64,000 nucleotides of DNA from Amycolatopsis sp. NBC_01488 (GTDB lineage: Bacteria > Actinomycetota > Actinomycetes > Mycobacteriales > Pseudonocardiaceae): the NCBI RefSeq assembly GCF_036227105.1, contig NZ_CP109434.1:3476001-3540000 (forward strand). The letters run 5' to 3'. This document shows positions 1 through 8,337 of the stretch, piece by piece (the first letter of the stretch is position 1; every line of letters starts with the position of its first letter). Under the pieces are notes generated by a model. The model worked only from the letters and a program-made list of their open reading frames with translations, was not told the origin of the DNA and did not search any database. The position numbers were made by a program, and so were the translations under genes.

Positions 1-1775
1 AGGTGCGCCCGGCGCGCCGAGTCCGTGTCCCCGGCCTCGGCGAGCCGCTGCTCGGCGTACTCCTTGATCGTGCCGAGCATCCGGTACCGCGGCGCCCGGT
101 CGCCCGCGCTGACCACCAGCGACTTCTCGGCCAGCGCGGTCAGCAGCTCCTCGGCCGCGTCGGTCCCGCAGACCCGCTCGGCCGCCTCCAGGCTCGCGCC
201 ACCGGAAAACACCGAAAGCCGGCAAAGGACGGCGCGTTCGTCGTCGGACAGCAGCTCCCAGCTCCAGTCGATCACCGCGCGCAGCGTCCGGTGCCGCGGC
301 AGCGCGGTGCGGCTGCCGCCGGTCAGCAGGCGGAACCGGTCGTCGAGGCGGTTGGCGAGCTGGTCGAGCGACATCGTGCGCAGCCTGGCCGCGGCGAGCT
401 CGATCGCCAGGGGCATCCCGTCCAACGCGCGGCAGACGCGGGCGAGCGTCGGGGCGTCGGCCACGAAGTCCTTGCGCACCGCGCCGGCCCGGTCTCGCAG
501 CAGCCGGACCGCCGGGGCTTCCTCGATCTTCGCGGGGTCGGCGCCCTCGGCAGGCAGGACGAGCGGGGCCACCGGCCACAGCGCCTCACCGGTGATGCCG
601 AGGGGTTCGCGGCTCGTCGCGAGGATGCGCAGCCGGCGGCACTCGCCGAGCACCCGGTGGGCGAAGGCCGCCGCGGACTCGATGACGTGCTCGCAGTTGT
701 CCAGGACCAGCACCAGGTCGCGGTCCCGCAGCGCGGCGATGACCCGGTCGGTGGGTTCGGCCTCCGGCGCGTCGCCGAGCAGGGCGTCGCGCAGCTTGAG
801 CGCGGCGAGCGTCGCTTGGGCCACGTCGCCCTCGGTCGGCGCGAGCTCCACCAGCCAGGCGCCGTCCGGAACGTCACCGAGCAGCGTGCGCGCCGTCTCG
901 GTGGCCAGCCGGGTCTTGCCCGAGCCGCCCGGTCCGACCAGCGTGGTGAGCCGGTGTTCGGCGACGAGCTCGCGGACGGCGGCGATGTCGTCGTCCTCGC
1001 CGACGTAACTGGTCAGCTCGGCGCGCAGGTTCGTCTTGCGTGGCTCTTCGCGTCGGGTCAGCTCGCCGCGCAGCAGCGCGACGTGCAGTGCGGCCAGCTC
1101 CGGTGACGGGTCGACGCCCAGTTCGTCGGCCAGCGTCTCGCGCGTGCGCTCGTAGAGTCGCAGGGCCTCGGTGTCCCGGCCGGTCGCGACCAGGCCGCGC
1201 ATCAACGCTCCGACGAGCCGCTCCCGGGCCGGGTGCGCGGCCACCAGGTCGGTGAGCTCGGTGACGACGCCCTGGCCGAAGTCGGTCTCCGCGTCGAAGC
1301 GGTCCTCGAGGGCGGCCAGCCGGAGTCCTTCGAGCCGCGTGACCGCGGCGTCGAACGCGGCGCTCTCGGTGAGGCCGACGTCCTGCATGGCCGCGCCCCG
1401 CCACAACGCCAGCGCCGCACGCAGCTGCCGGACGTCGTCACCGGCCTGGGCGACGAGGCGTTCGAACCGCACGGCGTCGACGGCGTCGGGGTCGACGGTC
1501 AGCCGGTAGCCGGCGGGCCGGCCTTCGACGGCGCCGTCCGGAAGGACCTTCCGCAGCCGGGAAACCAAGCGCTGCAACGCGTTCGCCGCGTCGGCGGGCG
1601 GGTTCTCGCCCCAGATCCAGTCGACGAGCGTCGCCTTCGGGACCACGTGACCCGGGTCGAGCGCGAGCGCGATCAGCAGTCCGCGCAGCCGGGCGCCCGG
1701 CACGTCGGCCACGACGCCGTCGTCCGAGCGAACTTCGAATGACCCCAGTATCCCGATCTGCACCAGGCCGATCAT
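1..1775 (-). CDS. AfsR/SARP-family regulator with BTAD and NTPase domains (3' truncated by window edge)
   Basis: Transcription activator of the large SARP type. The 591 visible residues begin with an OmpR-like winged helix (about 1-80), followed by a bacterial transcriptional activation domain (about 90-240) and an NB-ARC/STAND-like ATPase with a P-loop GPGGSGKT near residue 280 and a Walker B-like LVLVLDNCEH near 353. The ATG at 1775 is the only start giving the full winged helix. The gene runs off the left edge, so the C-terminal sensor repeats are not visible. It is divergent from a P450 gene, and 11-bp-phased direct repeats lie between them, which makes the P450 a likely target. Family assignment is firm; the target is inferred. 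Confidence 0.9.
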   Translation of the reverse strand, partial: MIGLVQIGILGSFEVRSDDGVVADVPGARLRGLLIALALDPGHVVPKATLVDWIWGENPPADAANALQRLVSRLRKVLPDGAVEGRPAGYRLTVDPDAVDAVRFERLVAQAGDDVRQLRAALALWRGAAMQDVGLTESAAFDAAVTRLEGLRLAALEDRFDAETDFGQGVVTELTDLVAAHPARERLVGALMRGLVATGRDTEALRLYERTRETLADELGVDPSPELAALHVALLRGELTRREEPRKTNLRAELTSYVGEDDDIAAVRELVAEHRLTTLVGPGGSGKTRLATETARTLLGDVPDGAWLVELAPTEGDVAQATLAALKLRDALLGDAPEAEPTDRVIAALRDRDLVLVLDNCEHVIESAAAFAHRVLGECRRLRILATSREPLGITGEALWPVAPLVLPAEGADPAKIEEAPAVRLLRDRAGAVRKDFVADAPTLARVCRALDGMPLAIELAAARLRTMSLDQLANRLDDRFRLLTGGSRTALPRHRTLRAVIDWSWELLSDDERAVLCRLSVFSGGASLEAAERVCGTDAAEELLTALAEKSLVVSAGDRAPRYRMLGTIKEYAEQRLAEAGDTDSARRAH

Positions 1776-1789
1776 GCCACGGGCGCCCG

Positions 1790-1819
1790 GGTGTCCGGGC
1801 CGTGTCAGCGCCGTGTCAG
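1790..1819. promoter_or_regulatory. Putative SARP operator: three 11-bp-phased direct repeats
   Basis: The octamers GGTGTCCG (1790), CGTGTCAG (1801) and CGTGTCAG (1812) are spaced exactly 11 bp apart. SARP/OmpR-type winged helices bind direct heptamer repeats with 11-bp phasing just upstream of the -10 region. The site sits between a SARP gene and the P450 gene, about 48 bp before the P450 start codon. Binding is inferred, not shown. Confidence 0.55.
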
Positions 1820-1866
1820 GCCGGGCGGCGATCGTGGTCGGCACACCCACCAAGAAAGGACCTCCG

Positions 1867-3069
1867 ATGAGCGACATCCCGCAGGGACTTCCGATGGAGC
1901 GCGACGCGGGGCCCTTCGACCCGCCCCGCGAGGTCACCCTGCTGCGCGACACCCGCCCGGTCAGCCCGATGGTGTTCCCCGACGGGCACGAGGGCTGGCT
2001 CGTCACCGGCTACGAAGCGGTGCGGGAGATGATGGCCGACACGCGGTTCAGCTCGCGGCTGGACCTCGACGTCGTCCACGTGCCGTACGAGACGCCCGGC
2101 ATGCCCGTCGCGACCGAGCCGTCCCCGCAGCTGCCGGGCATGTTCATCGCGATGGACCCGCCGGACCACGGCCGGCTGCGCAAGCGGCTCACCGGCGCCT
2201 TCACCGTGAAGCGGATGAAGCAGCTCGAGGAGCACATCGCCGAGATCGTCGAGCAGCAGCTCGACCACGTGGCGCGCCTGGCGCCGCCGATCGACCTGGT
2301 GAAGGAGTTCGCGCTGCCGGTGCCGTCGCTGGTGATCTGCGAGCTGCTCGGCGTTGCCTACGAAGACCGCGAAAGCTTCCAGGCCAACTCGGCGCAGTTC
2401 ATGGTCCGGGACCAGACGCTCGAAGAGAAGATGGGCGCGTACATCGCGCTGAACACGTACCTGTCCGAACTGGTCACCCACAAGCGCTCTTCGCCGGGCG
2501 AGGACATCCTCTCCGACCTGGCGCGCCACGAGGACCTCACGATCGAGGAGCTGACCGGTGCCGCGTTCCTGTTGCTGATCGCGGGGCACGAGACGACCGC
2601 GAACATGCTGTCGCTGGGCACTTTCGCGCTGCTGGAGCACCCTGCGGAGCTGGCTTCGCTGAGCGCCGACCCTTCGTTGATGCCGGGGGCGGTGGAGGAG
2701 CTGCTGCGGTACCTGTCCGTCGCCGACATCTTCTTCCGGTACGCGACGGAGGACCTTTCGCTGGGAGGCGAAACGATCCTCAAGGGGTCGACGGTGGTCG
2801 TGTCGCTGCTGGCGGCCAACCGCGACCCGCAGCGTTTCGAGAACCCGGACGTCTTGGACATCCGCCGCAACGCGCGGGGACTGTTGTCGTTCGGCCACGG
2901 CGTGCACCAGTGCCTGGGGCAGCAGCTGGCGCGCATCGAGATGCGCGCCGGGTTCGAGGGTCTGCTGCGCCGCTTTCCGTCTCTCCGGCTCGCCATCCCC
3001 GCCGATGAGGTGAAGCTGCGGACCGACATGAACATCTACGGTGTTCACGAGCTGCCGGTCACCTGGTGA
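1867..3069 (+). CDS. Cytochrome P450
   Basis: Soluble bacterial class I P450 monooxygenase of 400 aa, a normal length. Visible motifs are the I-helix AGHETT near residue 238, the K-helix ExxR (ELLR near 278) and the heme-ligand loop FGHGVHQCLG with Cys349. The ATG at 1867 follows AGAAAGGA and is preferred over an upstream in-frame ATG at 1774 that would overlap the divergent regulator. No ferredoxin gene is adjacent, so redox partners must be elsewhere. The substrate cannot be read from sequence. The divergent SARP regulator suggests a role in secondary metabolism. Confidence 0.93.
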   Translation: MSDIPQGLPMERDAGPFDPPREVTLLRDTRPVSPMVFPDGHEGWLVTGYEAVREMMADTRFSSRLDLDVVHVPYETPGMPVATEPSPQLPGMFIAMDPPDHGRLRKRLTGAFTVKRMKQLEEHIAEIVEQQLDHVARLAPPIDLVKEFALPVPSLVICELLGVAYEDRESFQANSAQFMVRDQTLEEKMGAYIALNTYLSELVTHKRSSPGEDILSDLARHEDLTIEELTGAAFLLLIAGHETTANMLSLGTFALLEHPAELASLSADPSLMPGAVEELLRYLSVADIFFRYATEDLSLGGETILKGSTVVVSLLAANRDPQRFENPDVLDIRRNARGLLSFGHGVHQCLGQQLARIEMRAGFEGLLRRFPSLRLAIPADEVKLRTDMNIYGVHELPVTW

Positions 3070-3077
3070 GCGTTGGT

Positions 3078-3107
3078 CGTGACACGCGGGATCGGCCGCG
3101 TGTCACG
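3078..3107. terminator. Bidirectional hairpin terminator between convergent genes
   Basis: CGTGACACGCGG (3078-3089) pairs perfectly with CCGCGTGTCACG (3096-3107) across a 6-nt loop. It lies right after the P450 stop codon and overlaps the last codons of the convergent DUF6308 gene, so it could terminate both. Confidence 0.65.
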
Positions 3108-3741
3108 GTCCCTCCCGGGCCCGCATCCACAGGACGACGTCCAGGCAGCGCAGCAGGCTGATGTCGTCGATGCCGCCCGCTTCCTCACGCAGCTTCGCCA
3201 CCGCCGAGGCGCGGGTCAGGTCGGTGTGGAACCAGTTCCACAGGCAGTTCCACGGGCTCGCGGGCGCCTTGAGGATCGCTCTGACCTGGCTGTCGTACAC
3301 CGGGGTCAGGCGGGGACGCTTGCGGGCCAGCAACTTGGACGCCGTCACCGGGCGGTGGTTGCCGCCGCACTGGCGGAACAGCTCCCACAGCCGGTGGGCC
3401 GGCGCGCCCGGTTCGTAGAACGACCACGGGGCCGAGTGCATGGGGATGTCCGCCGGGATCTGCTCCAGCAGCTCCCGGATCTGGAGCGCGTACGTGATCG
3501 TCGTGTCGATGGCCACGTTCGCCAGGCTGGTGATGCTCAGGAAGTTCAGCGCCAGGACGTCCGCTTCGGTCACCGTGTTGGCGACCGACGGGCCGTCGCC
3601 GCCGCCGGCGAACCGCTCGAACCAGCGGCCCGTGTAGCGGCGCTGGTCGAAGTAGCGCCTCAGCGCCTTCAGTGACTCTTCGCGGTGCTCACCGCGGACG
3701 CATTCGTCCAGGACGTGGTGCTGGTGTGCGTAGTCGGTCAT
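3103..3741 (-). CDS. DUF6308 family protein
   Basis: Protein of 212 aa resembling the actinobacterial DUF6308 family, whose function is unknown. It is soluble, with no signal peptide or membrane segment. Visible features include a hydrophobic helix around ADVLALNFLSI (about residues 80-95), a Trp-rich middle segment (APWSFYEPGAP) and a basic central stretch (SKLLARKRPRLTPVYDSQV) followed by a Trp-rich WNCLWNWFH segment. The ATG at 3741 is preceded by GGGGAG. It converges with the P450 gene over a shared hairpin. The family name is from memory and should be treated as probable. Confidence 0.7.
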   Translation of the reverse strand: MTDYAHQHHVLDECVRGEHREESLKALRRYFDQRRYTGRWFERFAGGGDGPSVANTVTEADVLALNFLSITSLANVAIDTTITYALQIRELLEQIPADIPMHSAPWSFYEPGAPAHRLWELFRQCGGNHRPVTASKLLARKRPRLTPVYDSQVRAILKAPASPWNCLWNWFHTDLTRASAVAKLREEAGGIDDISLLRCLDVVLWMRAREGP

Positions 3742-3793
3742 GTCGGACGCTCCCCTCCTCGCCCGATGAGGGTCGCGTCCGTGACCTCGGTCG

Positions 3794-4445
3794 TTACGGC
3801 AGCGTTTTAAGCCAATTTCCCACCACGCCGAAGTAAGCCGGCGCGTTCGGCGCGTAGTTGATCGCGTGGCCGTAGCCGTTCAGGATGTACGTCTGCAGCT
3901 GCGAAGTGCCGAAGAACGGCGCTTCGGACGCCCGCAGCGCCGCCGGGGACGAACAGTCGCTGCCCAGGGTGCCGCAGAAGTTCGGGTCATTGCCGACCAC
4001 CAGCAGGACCGGGGCCGTGATCTGGCGGGACGCCGGGATGACCACGGTCGTCAGCGTCAGGCTGTCCACCGCCTCGGTCGCGGCGAAGACGTCCTTTGTG
4101 GACTCGTCGTAGGCGATCGCGGCGGTGTCGTACGGGCCCGGTGTGTGGAAAGCGGCGTAGCGGGTGCCCGGGTCGGTGGTCAGGTAGCCCGCGTCACGGC
4201 CCGGGACGGCCGGGTCCAGCGGGGCCGGGATCATCTGCGCCAGCGTGGGGATCACCGAGACCAGGTTCATCCGGTGCGTCATCCCGGTGACGAGCACGCC
4301 GTCGACGTCGCGGTAGCGGCCCGCCTCGATCATCGCCATCGCCGAGCCGATCGAGTGGCCGCCGATGACCACCTTCGCGAACCGCGCGCGCACCGCCTGG
4401 ACCACCGCGTGCGCCGCGGTCGCCTGGACGGACGCGCTCAGCAAC
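3794..4445 (-). pseudogene. Alpha/beta hydrolase, 5' half deleted
   Basis: The readable hydrolase portion begins around LLSASVQATAAHAV and includes the nucleophile elbow GGHSIGSA and a C-terminal GYGHAIN that would carry the catalytic His. About the first 80-100 residues expected for the family (signal peptide, first strands, oxyanion region) are absent. In its place the open frame continues upstream into DNA that encodes the small membrane protein and ArsR regulator in other frames, so no native start exists. The junction coincides with the truncated end of the small membrane protein gene, which points to a deletion that fused two genes in the same orientation. Confidence 0.7.
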
Positions 4446-4629
4446 GTTCGGTTTCTTCCTGCGTCCGGACGGCTTTTTCGGCCAGCGAACGGTATTCGTG
4501 CTCCCGCGCGAGGGCCGCCTTGGCGCGCCAGGTCGAGGCCAGCTGCACGATCGCGATCGACAGCACGACGGTGATCAGGACGAAGACCCCGGTCACGCCG
4601 ATGATCTCCTGCCATTGGTGCCAGTTCAT
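4438..4629 (-). CDS. Small single-pass membrane protein, probably C-terminally truncated
   Basis: Protein of 63 aa starting MNWHQWQEIIG, with one hydrophobic segment (about residues 9-32) and a charged helical tail (RAKAALAREHEYRSLAEKAV). The ATG overlaps the TGA of the upstream ArsR-type regulator by 4 bp, so the two are translationally coupled. Related actinobacterial proteins, as I recall them, continue into a longer coiled coil after a QEETER-like stretch. Here the frame stops one residue later (Cys then TGA), exactly where hydrolase sequence begins. It is probably a stump left by a deletion. Function unknown, perhaps signal input to the regulator. Confidence 0.6.
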   Translation of the reverse strand: MNWHQWQEIIGVTGVFVLITVVLSIAIVQLASTWRAKAALAREHEYRSLAEKAVRTQEETERC

Positions 4630-4967
4630 GTCCGTCCCTCCTCGCCGTCCCCCTGGACGGATTCCGGTGTGGTCAGCGTCGGCACGGCGGCCGCGATCGT
4701 CTCCGGGGTCAGCACGACGGAGAACGGCGTGAGCTCGTAGAACCGCAGCGTCTTGCCGTCTTCGCCGACCTCGAAGCTCGCCTCGACCAGGCCCGCGGCT
4801 TCGAGCTTGCGCAGGTGGACCTGCAGCAGCGCGCGGCTGATCCGCAGCTCGCGCGCGAGCTTGCTGACGTAGGTGCGTTCGGCGCGCAGGGCGGCGACGA
4901 TCCGCAGCCGGTGCGGGTTGCCGAGGGCGCCCAGCTGCCGCAGCAGGTCGTCGCCCGTGGTCCACAT
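4626..4967 (-). CDS. ArsR-like winged-helix transcriptional regulator
   Basis: Protein of 113 aa with an ArsR/HTH_5 fold: helix 1 LLRQLGALGNPHRLRIVAAL, recognition region VSKLARELRISRALLQVHLR, and a beta wing AGLVEASFEVGEDGKTLRFYEL. It lacks an obvious metal-binding Cys pair, so a metal sensor is unlikely. It is followed by a 4-bp overlapping small membrane protein. A perfect GCCAAC-N4-GTTGGC palindrome abuts its start codon, and no Shine-Dalgarno is visible, which suggests a leaderless autoregulated transcript. Confidence 0.8.
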   Translation of the reverse strand: MWTTGDDLLRQLGALGNPHRLRIVAALRAERTYVSKLARELRISRALLQVHLRKLEAAGLVEASFEVGEDGKTLRFYELTPFSVVLTPETIAAAVPTLTTPESVQGDGEEGRT

Positions 4968-4983
4968 GCCAACAAAAGTTGGC
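4968..4983. promoter_or_regulatory. Putative autoregulatory operator of the ArsR-like gene
   Basis: GCCAAC (4968-4973), AAAA, GTTGGC (4978-4983) form a perfect 6-4-6 inverted repeat immediately before the ArsR-like start codon. Dimeric winged-helix repressors bind such dyads. A repressor bound here would block transcription initiation or elongation into its own gene. Confidence 0.45.
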
Positions 4984-5033
4984 AGGTGGTCGGCCGAAGG
5001 GGTATCAGGGTGATCCCTGAAGAGCCGGGAACG

Positions 5034-5753
5034 TCAGCGCAAGGCCTTCTGGCGGCGCGTCAACGCCGACGGGTCGAGGTTGGCGCGCGTCCCCGCGTCG
5101 TGGCCGTCGAGGTACCCGCTGCCGGACAGCCGGCGGGGCGCGGCGGAGCGCAGGCCGCCGTACTCGGAGTCGAACGCGTGCTGCACCAGCTGCGCGCGGT
5201 CGCGGACCACCAGCTCGGCCGACCGCTCGCCCGGCGCCGCCGTGCGGACCGCTTCCTGCTCGGCGTGGGTCAGCCGTTCGTGCACCGCGCGGGCGAACCC
5301 GTGCAGCCACGTGCGCCGGTAGGCGGCGAGCGACTCGCCGGGGAAGAAACCGTCCGGCCGGACGCGGGTCAGCTGCGTGCTCGCCTGCAGCAGCAGGCTG
5401 GTGAACAGCAGCTCGACCCGGCCGAGGTCGGACTTGAAGCCGAACACGGTGACGCTCTCGACCTTCTGGCCGAAGCGGTGCAGCAGCGTCCGGCAGCGCA
5501 GCGGGTAGGCGACCGAGGTCAGCAGGCTCGCCTTGTCGCGGCTGTACGGGTCGTTCATCGGGATCTTCAGCGTCCCGATCTCGTCGGAGTTCGCACCGGA
5601 CGCGGCGAGCATCGCCTGGTCGATCCCGTAGCGCGCGACCAGCTCGGCGGCCTTCGTGTTGTAAGCCTCGGCCTCCGCCTCGGTGACCGCCGGGTCCTCG
5701 GCCTTGGCCAGCAGCTTGCGGATGCGCTCGAGCTGCGGGTCTGACTCGGTCAT
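5034..5753 (-). CDS. DUF2786 domain protein
   Basis: Protein of 239 aa with an N-terminal DUF2786 helical hairpin (ERIRKLLAKAEDPAVTEAEA, about residues 9-28, then NTKAAELVARYGID) followed by a conserved alpha/beta region containing CRTLLHRFGQK and AAYRRTWLHGFARAV. No signal peptide is present and no biochemical role is known for the family. The ATG at 5753 follows GGAGGG-like sequence (TCCCTCCATG). It lies 17 bp downstream of the two-component response regulator on the same strand, so it may be cotranscribed with it. Confidence 0.8.
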   Translation of the reverse strand: MTESDPQLERIRKLLAKAEDPAVTEAEAEAYNTKAAELVARYGIDQAMLAASGANSDEIGTLKIPMNDPYSRDKASLLTSVAYPLRCRTLLHRFGQKVESVTVFGFKSDLGRVELLFTSLLLQASTQLTRVRPDGFFPGESLAAYRRTWLHGFARAVHERLTHAEQEAVRTAAPGERSAELVVRDRAQLVQHAFDSEYGGLRSAAPRRLSGSGYLDGHDAGTRANLDPSALTRRQKALR

Positions 5754-5770
5754 GGAGGGAGGGTATTCGA

Positions 5771-6440
5771 TCAGGTGTTCGGACGCGCGCACCGGGTGCG
5801 CGTGTCGCCCGGCGACACAAGTGCGGTCTCGTACGCCACGACCACTGCCTGCGCCCGGCTCGAAATGCCCAGCTTGGCCATCAGCCGGTTGAGGTGCGTC
5901 TTCACCGTCGCCTCGCTGACGCGCGGCTCGGCCGCGATGTCGCCGTTCGTCGCGCCCGTGCCGACGTACTTCAGCACCTCGCGCTCGCGGCCGGTCAGCC
6001 CCGGCAGCTCCGGCGCGGCGGCGGGCCGGGCCGCGGTGAACGCCTCCACCAGCCGGCGGGTGATGGCCGGGCCGGACAGCATGTCGCCGCGGGCGGCCGC
6101 GTGGATGCCCGCGACCAGCGTCTCCGGCGGGCTGTCCTTGAGCAGGAAGCCCGACGCGCCCGCGCGCAACGCCGCGTAGACGTACTCGTCGAGGTCGAAC
6201 ACCGTCAGCATGAGCACGCTGCGCCGCCGCGAGGATCCGCTCGGTCGCCCGCACGCCGTCCAGCTCGGGCAGCCGGATGTCCATCAGGACGACGTCCGGA
6301 CGCAGTGCTGCCGCCTTCGCGACGGCCTCGAGCCCGTCGCGCGCTTCGCCGATGACGTCGATGCCCGGCACCGCGGCGAGCAACGCGGCGAACCCGGCGC
6401 GGACGAGGTCCTGGTCGTCGACCACCAGCACGCTGGTCAC
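5771..6440 (-). pseudogene. NarL/LuxR-type response regulator with one frameshift
   Basis: The receiver start (MTSVLVVDDQDLVRAGF, phospho-Asp in VVLMDIRLPE) is read in one frame to about 6230 (ATERILAA). The rest of the receiver (VLMLTVFDLDEYVYAALRAG) and the LuxR helix-turn-helix (LTGREREVLKYVGTGATNGD) are in the next frame. The total length of 670 nt is one base over a multiple of three. Everything except the shift is normal for a 222-residue NarL-family regulator, and its kinase partner overlaps it by 4 bp. This may be a sequencing error or a recent inactivating mutation. Confidence 0.8.
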
Positions 6441-7576
6441 TCGGGCTCCTGCGGTTCGGGTGACGGGCGGGTCGGGTACAGCAGGGTCAGCACGACGGCG
6501 AGCCCGGCCGGCTCCCGGGGACCGATCTCGATCACGCCACCGTACATCCGGGCACGTTCACGCATACCGACCAGCCCGTGCCCGGCCGGGTTCGGCATCA
6601 CCTCGCGCCCGCCCGCGTCCGTCACGCTGAGCACCAGCTGCGAAGCCCCGTATTCGAGGACCAGCGAAGCGGCCGAACCGGCGTGCTTGAGCACGTTCGT
6701 CAGCGCTTCCTGCGCGACGCGGTACGCGCACAGCTGCTGGCCCGGCGGCAACGTCCGCGGCTCGCCGGTGACGCTCACCTCGACCGGGATCCCGGCCTCG
6801 CGGACCCGCGCGGCGAGTGCGTCCAGGTCGCCGAGCCCGGGCGGGGGCCGGTACTCCGCCGGCGCGTGCTGCGGCGGGCGAAGGACGCTGAGGAGGCGTC
6901 GCAGCTCGTCGAGCGCTTCGGTGGTCGTGCCGCTGATCGTGTCCAGCGCCGTCCGCGCGGTGTCCGGCGACGATTCGAAGACGTACCGCGCGAGGTTGGC
7001 CTGCACCGAGATCACCGAAAGGTGGTGCGAGACGACGTCGTGCAGCTCGTGCGCGATCCGGACGCGCTCCTCGGCGACGGCCTCCTCGGCCTCGTGCTCG
7101 GCGTCGCGCAAGCGGTGGCTGCGCACGTAGGCGGCGCGCCCGATCGCCGCGACCCCGGCGGCGAGCAGCAGCGCCAGGAGCGAGTCGCCGACCGGGGAAA
7201 CCGGGCTGCCGGACAGCATCGACGTCTCGTAGGCGGCCAGGCCGAGCAGCGTCACGGCCAGCGCGTCCCGGAACCGGCACTGCGCCCACACCGTGTAGGC
7301 GGCCACGACCACGCTGAGCTGGCCGAGCTGCGACCGGAAACCGAGGCCGTAGAACAGTCCCATCAGGACGACGCAGGCGACCAGGGCCGAGATCGGGAAC
7401 CGGCGGCGTGCCGCGAGTGGCAGTGCGCTCACGGCGGCGAGGACCAGGCCGAGGGGCCGCGCGTGGTCGCCGAAGTGCCCGCCGAGGTCGGTGGCGCCGA
7501 CGAGCTGGTAGGCCGCGACGACGACCGCGAGCACGGCGTCGGCGAGCCACGGCCGCGCGCGAAGGAGTCCCGGCAC
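6437..7576 (-). CDS. Sensor histidine kinase, NarL-type (HisKA_3)
   Basis: Membrane sensor kinase of 379 aa. The N-terminal half has five to six hydrophobic segments (about residues 10-160) without a large extracellular domain. The HisKA_3 dimerisation helix carries RIAHELHDVVSHH with the phospho-acceptor His near residue 190. The HATPase part shows EALTNVLKHA (N box) and GHGLVGMRERA (G box). The GTG start at 7576 fits the first membrane helix. It overlaps the response regulator by ATGA-type coupling. A 32-codon reading frame ends 9 nt upstream of its start. Confidence 0.9.
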   Translation of the reverse strand: MPGLLRARPWLADAVLAVVVAAYQLVGATDLGGHFGDHARPLGLVLAAVSALPLAARRRFPISALVACVVLMGLFYGLGFRSQLGQLSVVVAAYTVWAQCRFRDALAVTLLGLAAYETSMLSGSPVSPVGDSLLALLLAAGVAAIGRAAYVRSHRLRDAEHEAEEAVAEERVRIAHELHDVVSHHLSVISVQANLARYVFESSPDTARTALDTISGTTTEALDELRRLLSVLRPPQHAPAEYRPPPGLGDLDALAARVREAGIPVEVSVTGEPRTLPPGQQLCAYRVAQEALTNVLKHAGSAASLVLEYGASQLVLSVTDAGGREVMPNPAGHGLVGMRERARMYGGVIEIGPREPAGLAVVLTLLYPTRPSPEPQEPE

Positions 7577-7585
7577 GCTGCGAAG

Positions 7586-7684
7586 CTACCTGGTCGATCT
7601 TTCGCGGTAGGCGGACCCCGAGTAGTACCGCCAAGGTTTACCCGGCACTGCGTCGCCGGTTGCTTCCGCTGCGTGGTCGCTCAT
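7586..7684 (-). CDS. Possible 32-residue peptide gene upstream of the histidine kinase
   Basis: Frame of 33 codons (ATG at 7684, TAG at 7586) with GAGG placed 7 nt before the ATG. The product ends in an aromatic/basic motif, KPWRYYSGSAYRERSTR. It sits 9 nt upstream of the kinase start, a position typical of a coupled leader or signal peptide. Against it: third-position GC is about 72%, lower than the neighbouring genes, and I recognise no family. It could be chance. Confidence 0.25.
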   Translation of the reverse strand: MSDHAAEATGDAVPGKPWRYYSGSAYRERSTR

Positions 7685-7779
7685 CGCTAACCTCGCTCGG
7701 CTCGGTGGAGAGGGGGTCCCAACCCAAGGCAAGGGGGAGGGCTTTGGTGCGCCCTCTTCGCCGGGCGCTCAGCCGGCGC

Positions 7780-8337
7780 TCAATTCAGGTACGCGTCGAG
7801 CGTGACGGCCAGCGCCGACTCCGGCGACGGCGCGAAGCTCGCGCCGGCCAGGCCGCCCCACAGCCACAGCTGCGCGAGGCCGTGCAGTGCCGCCCACAGC
7901 GACGCGGCGACCAGCCGCAGGTCGGCGCCCGAGCGCGCGAGTGGCGTCGGCACCGCCGCCACCAGCACGGCGAAGGTGTCGAACACCGCACTCGCCGCCG
8001 CCGAGAGCGCCGGGTCGTCCGCGTCGACCAGGTCGCGGCGGAACATCAGCTCGAACATCGCCGGGTTGGCCAGCGCGAAGTCGAGGTAGCTGTGGCACGC
8101 CGCGGTCAGCCGCTCGCGCGGCGAGTTCCCGGGCAGCGTCTGCCGGCGGGCGAGCAGGTCGGCGTACCCGCGCGTCGCCACGGCGGACAGCAGCTCGGCG
8201 CGGCCCGAGAAGTGCCGCAGCGGGGCGCCGTGCGACACGCCGGCGGCCTTGGCGATCCCGCGCAGCGTCACCGCGTCGACGCCTTCATCGGCCAGCAGCT
8301 CGGACGCGGTGTCGATCAGGCGTTGCCGGGTGCCCAT
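7780..8337 (-). CDS. TetR/AcrR-family transcriptional regulator
   Basis: Protein of 185 aa with an N-terminal TetR helix-turn-helix (RLIDTASELLADEGVDAVTL, then IAKAAGVSHGAPLRHFSGRAEL) and a C-terminal TetR_C-type ligand domain (AACHSYLDFALANPAMFELM). The start at 8337 overlaps the upstream SGNH gene by 22 bp, so the two form an operon. Dyad sites in the promoter region of that operon (9147-9181) are likely its operators. The ligand is unknown. Confidence 0.88.
   Translation of the reverse strand: MGTRQRLIDTASELLADEGVDAVTLRGIAKAAGVSHGAPLRHFSGRAELLSAVATRGYADLLARRQTLPGNSPRERLTAACHSYLDFALANPAMFELMFRRDLVDADDPALSAAASAVFDTFAVLVAAVPTPLARSGADLRLVAASLWAALHGLAQLWLWGGLAGASFAPSPESALAVTLDAYLN

Noticed and set aside
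1..3069. Biosynthetic gene cluster at the left edge
   Set aside because: Only a SARP regulator and a single P450 are seen; no core synthase lies in the window, so a cluster cannot be supported.
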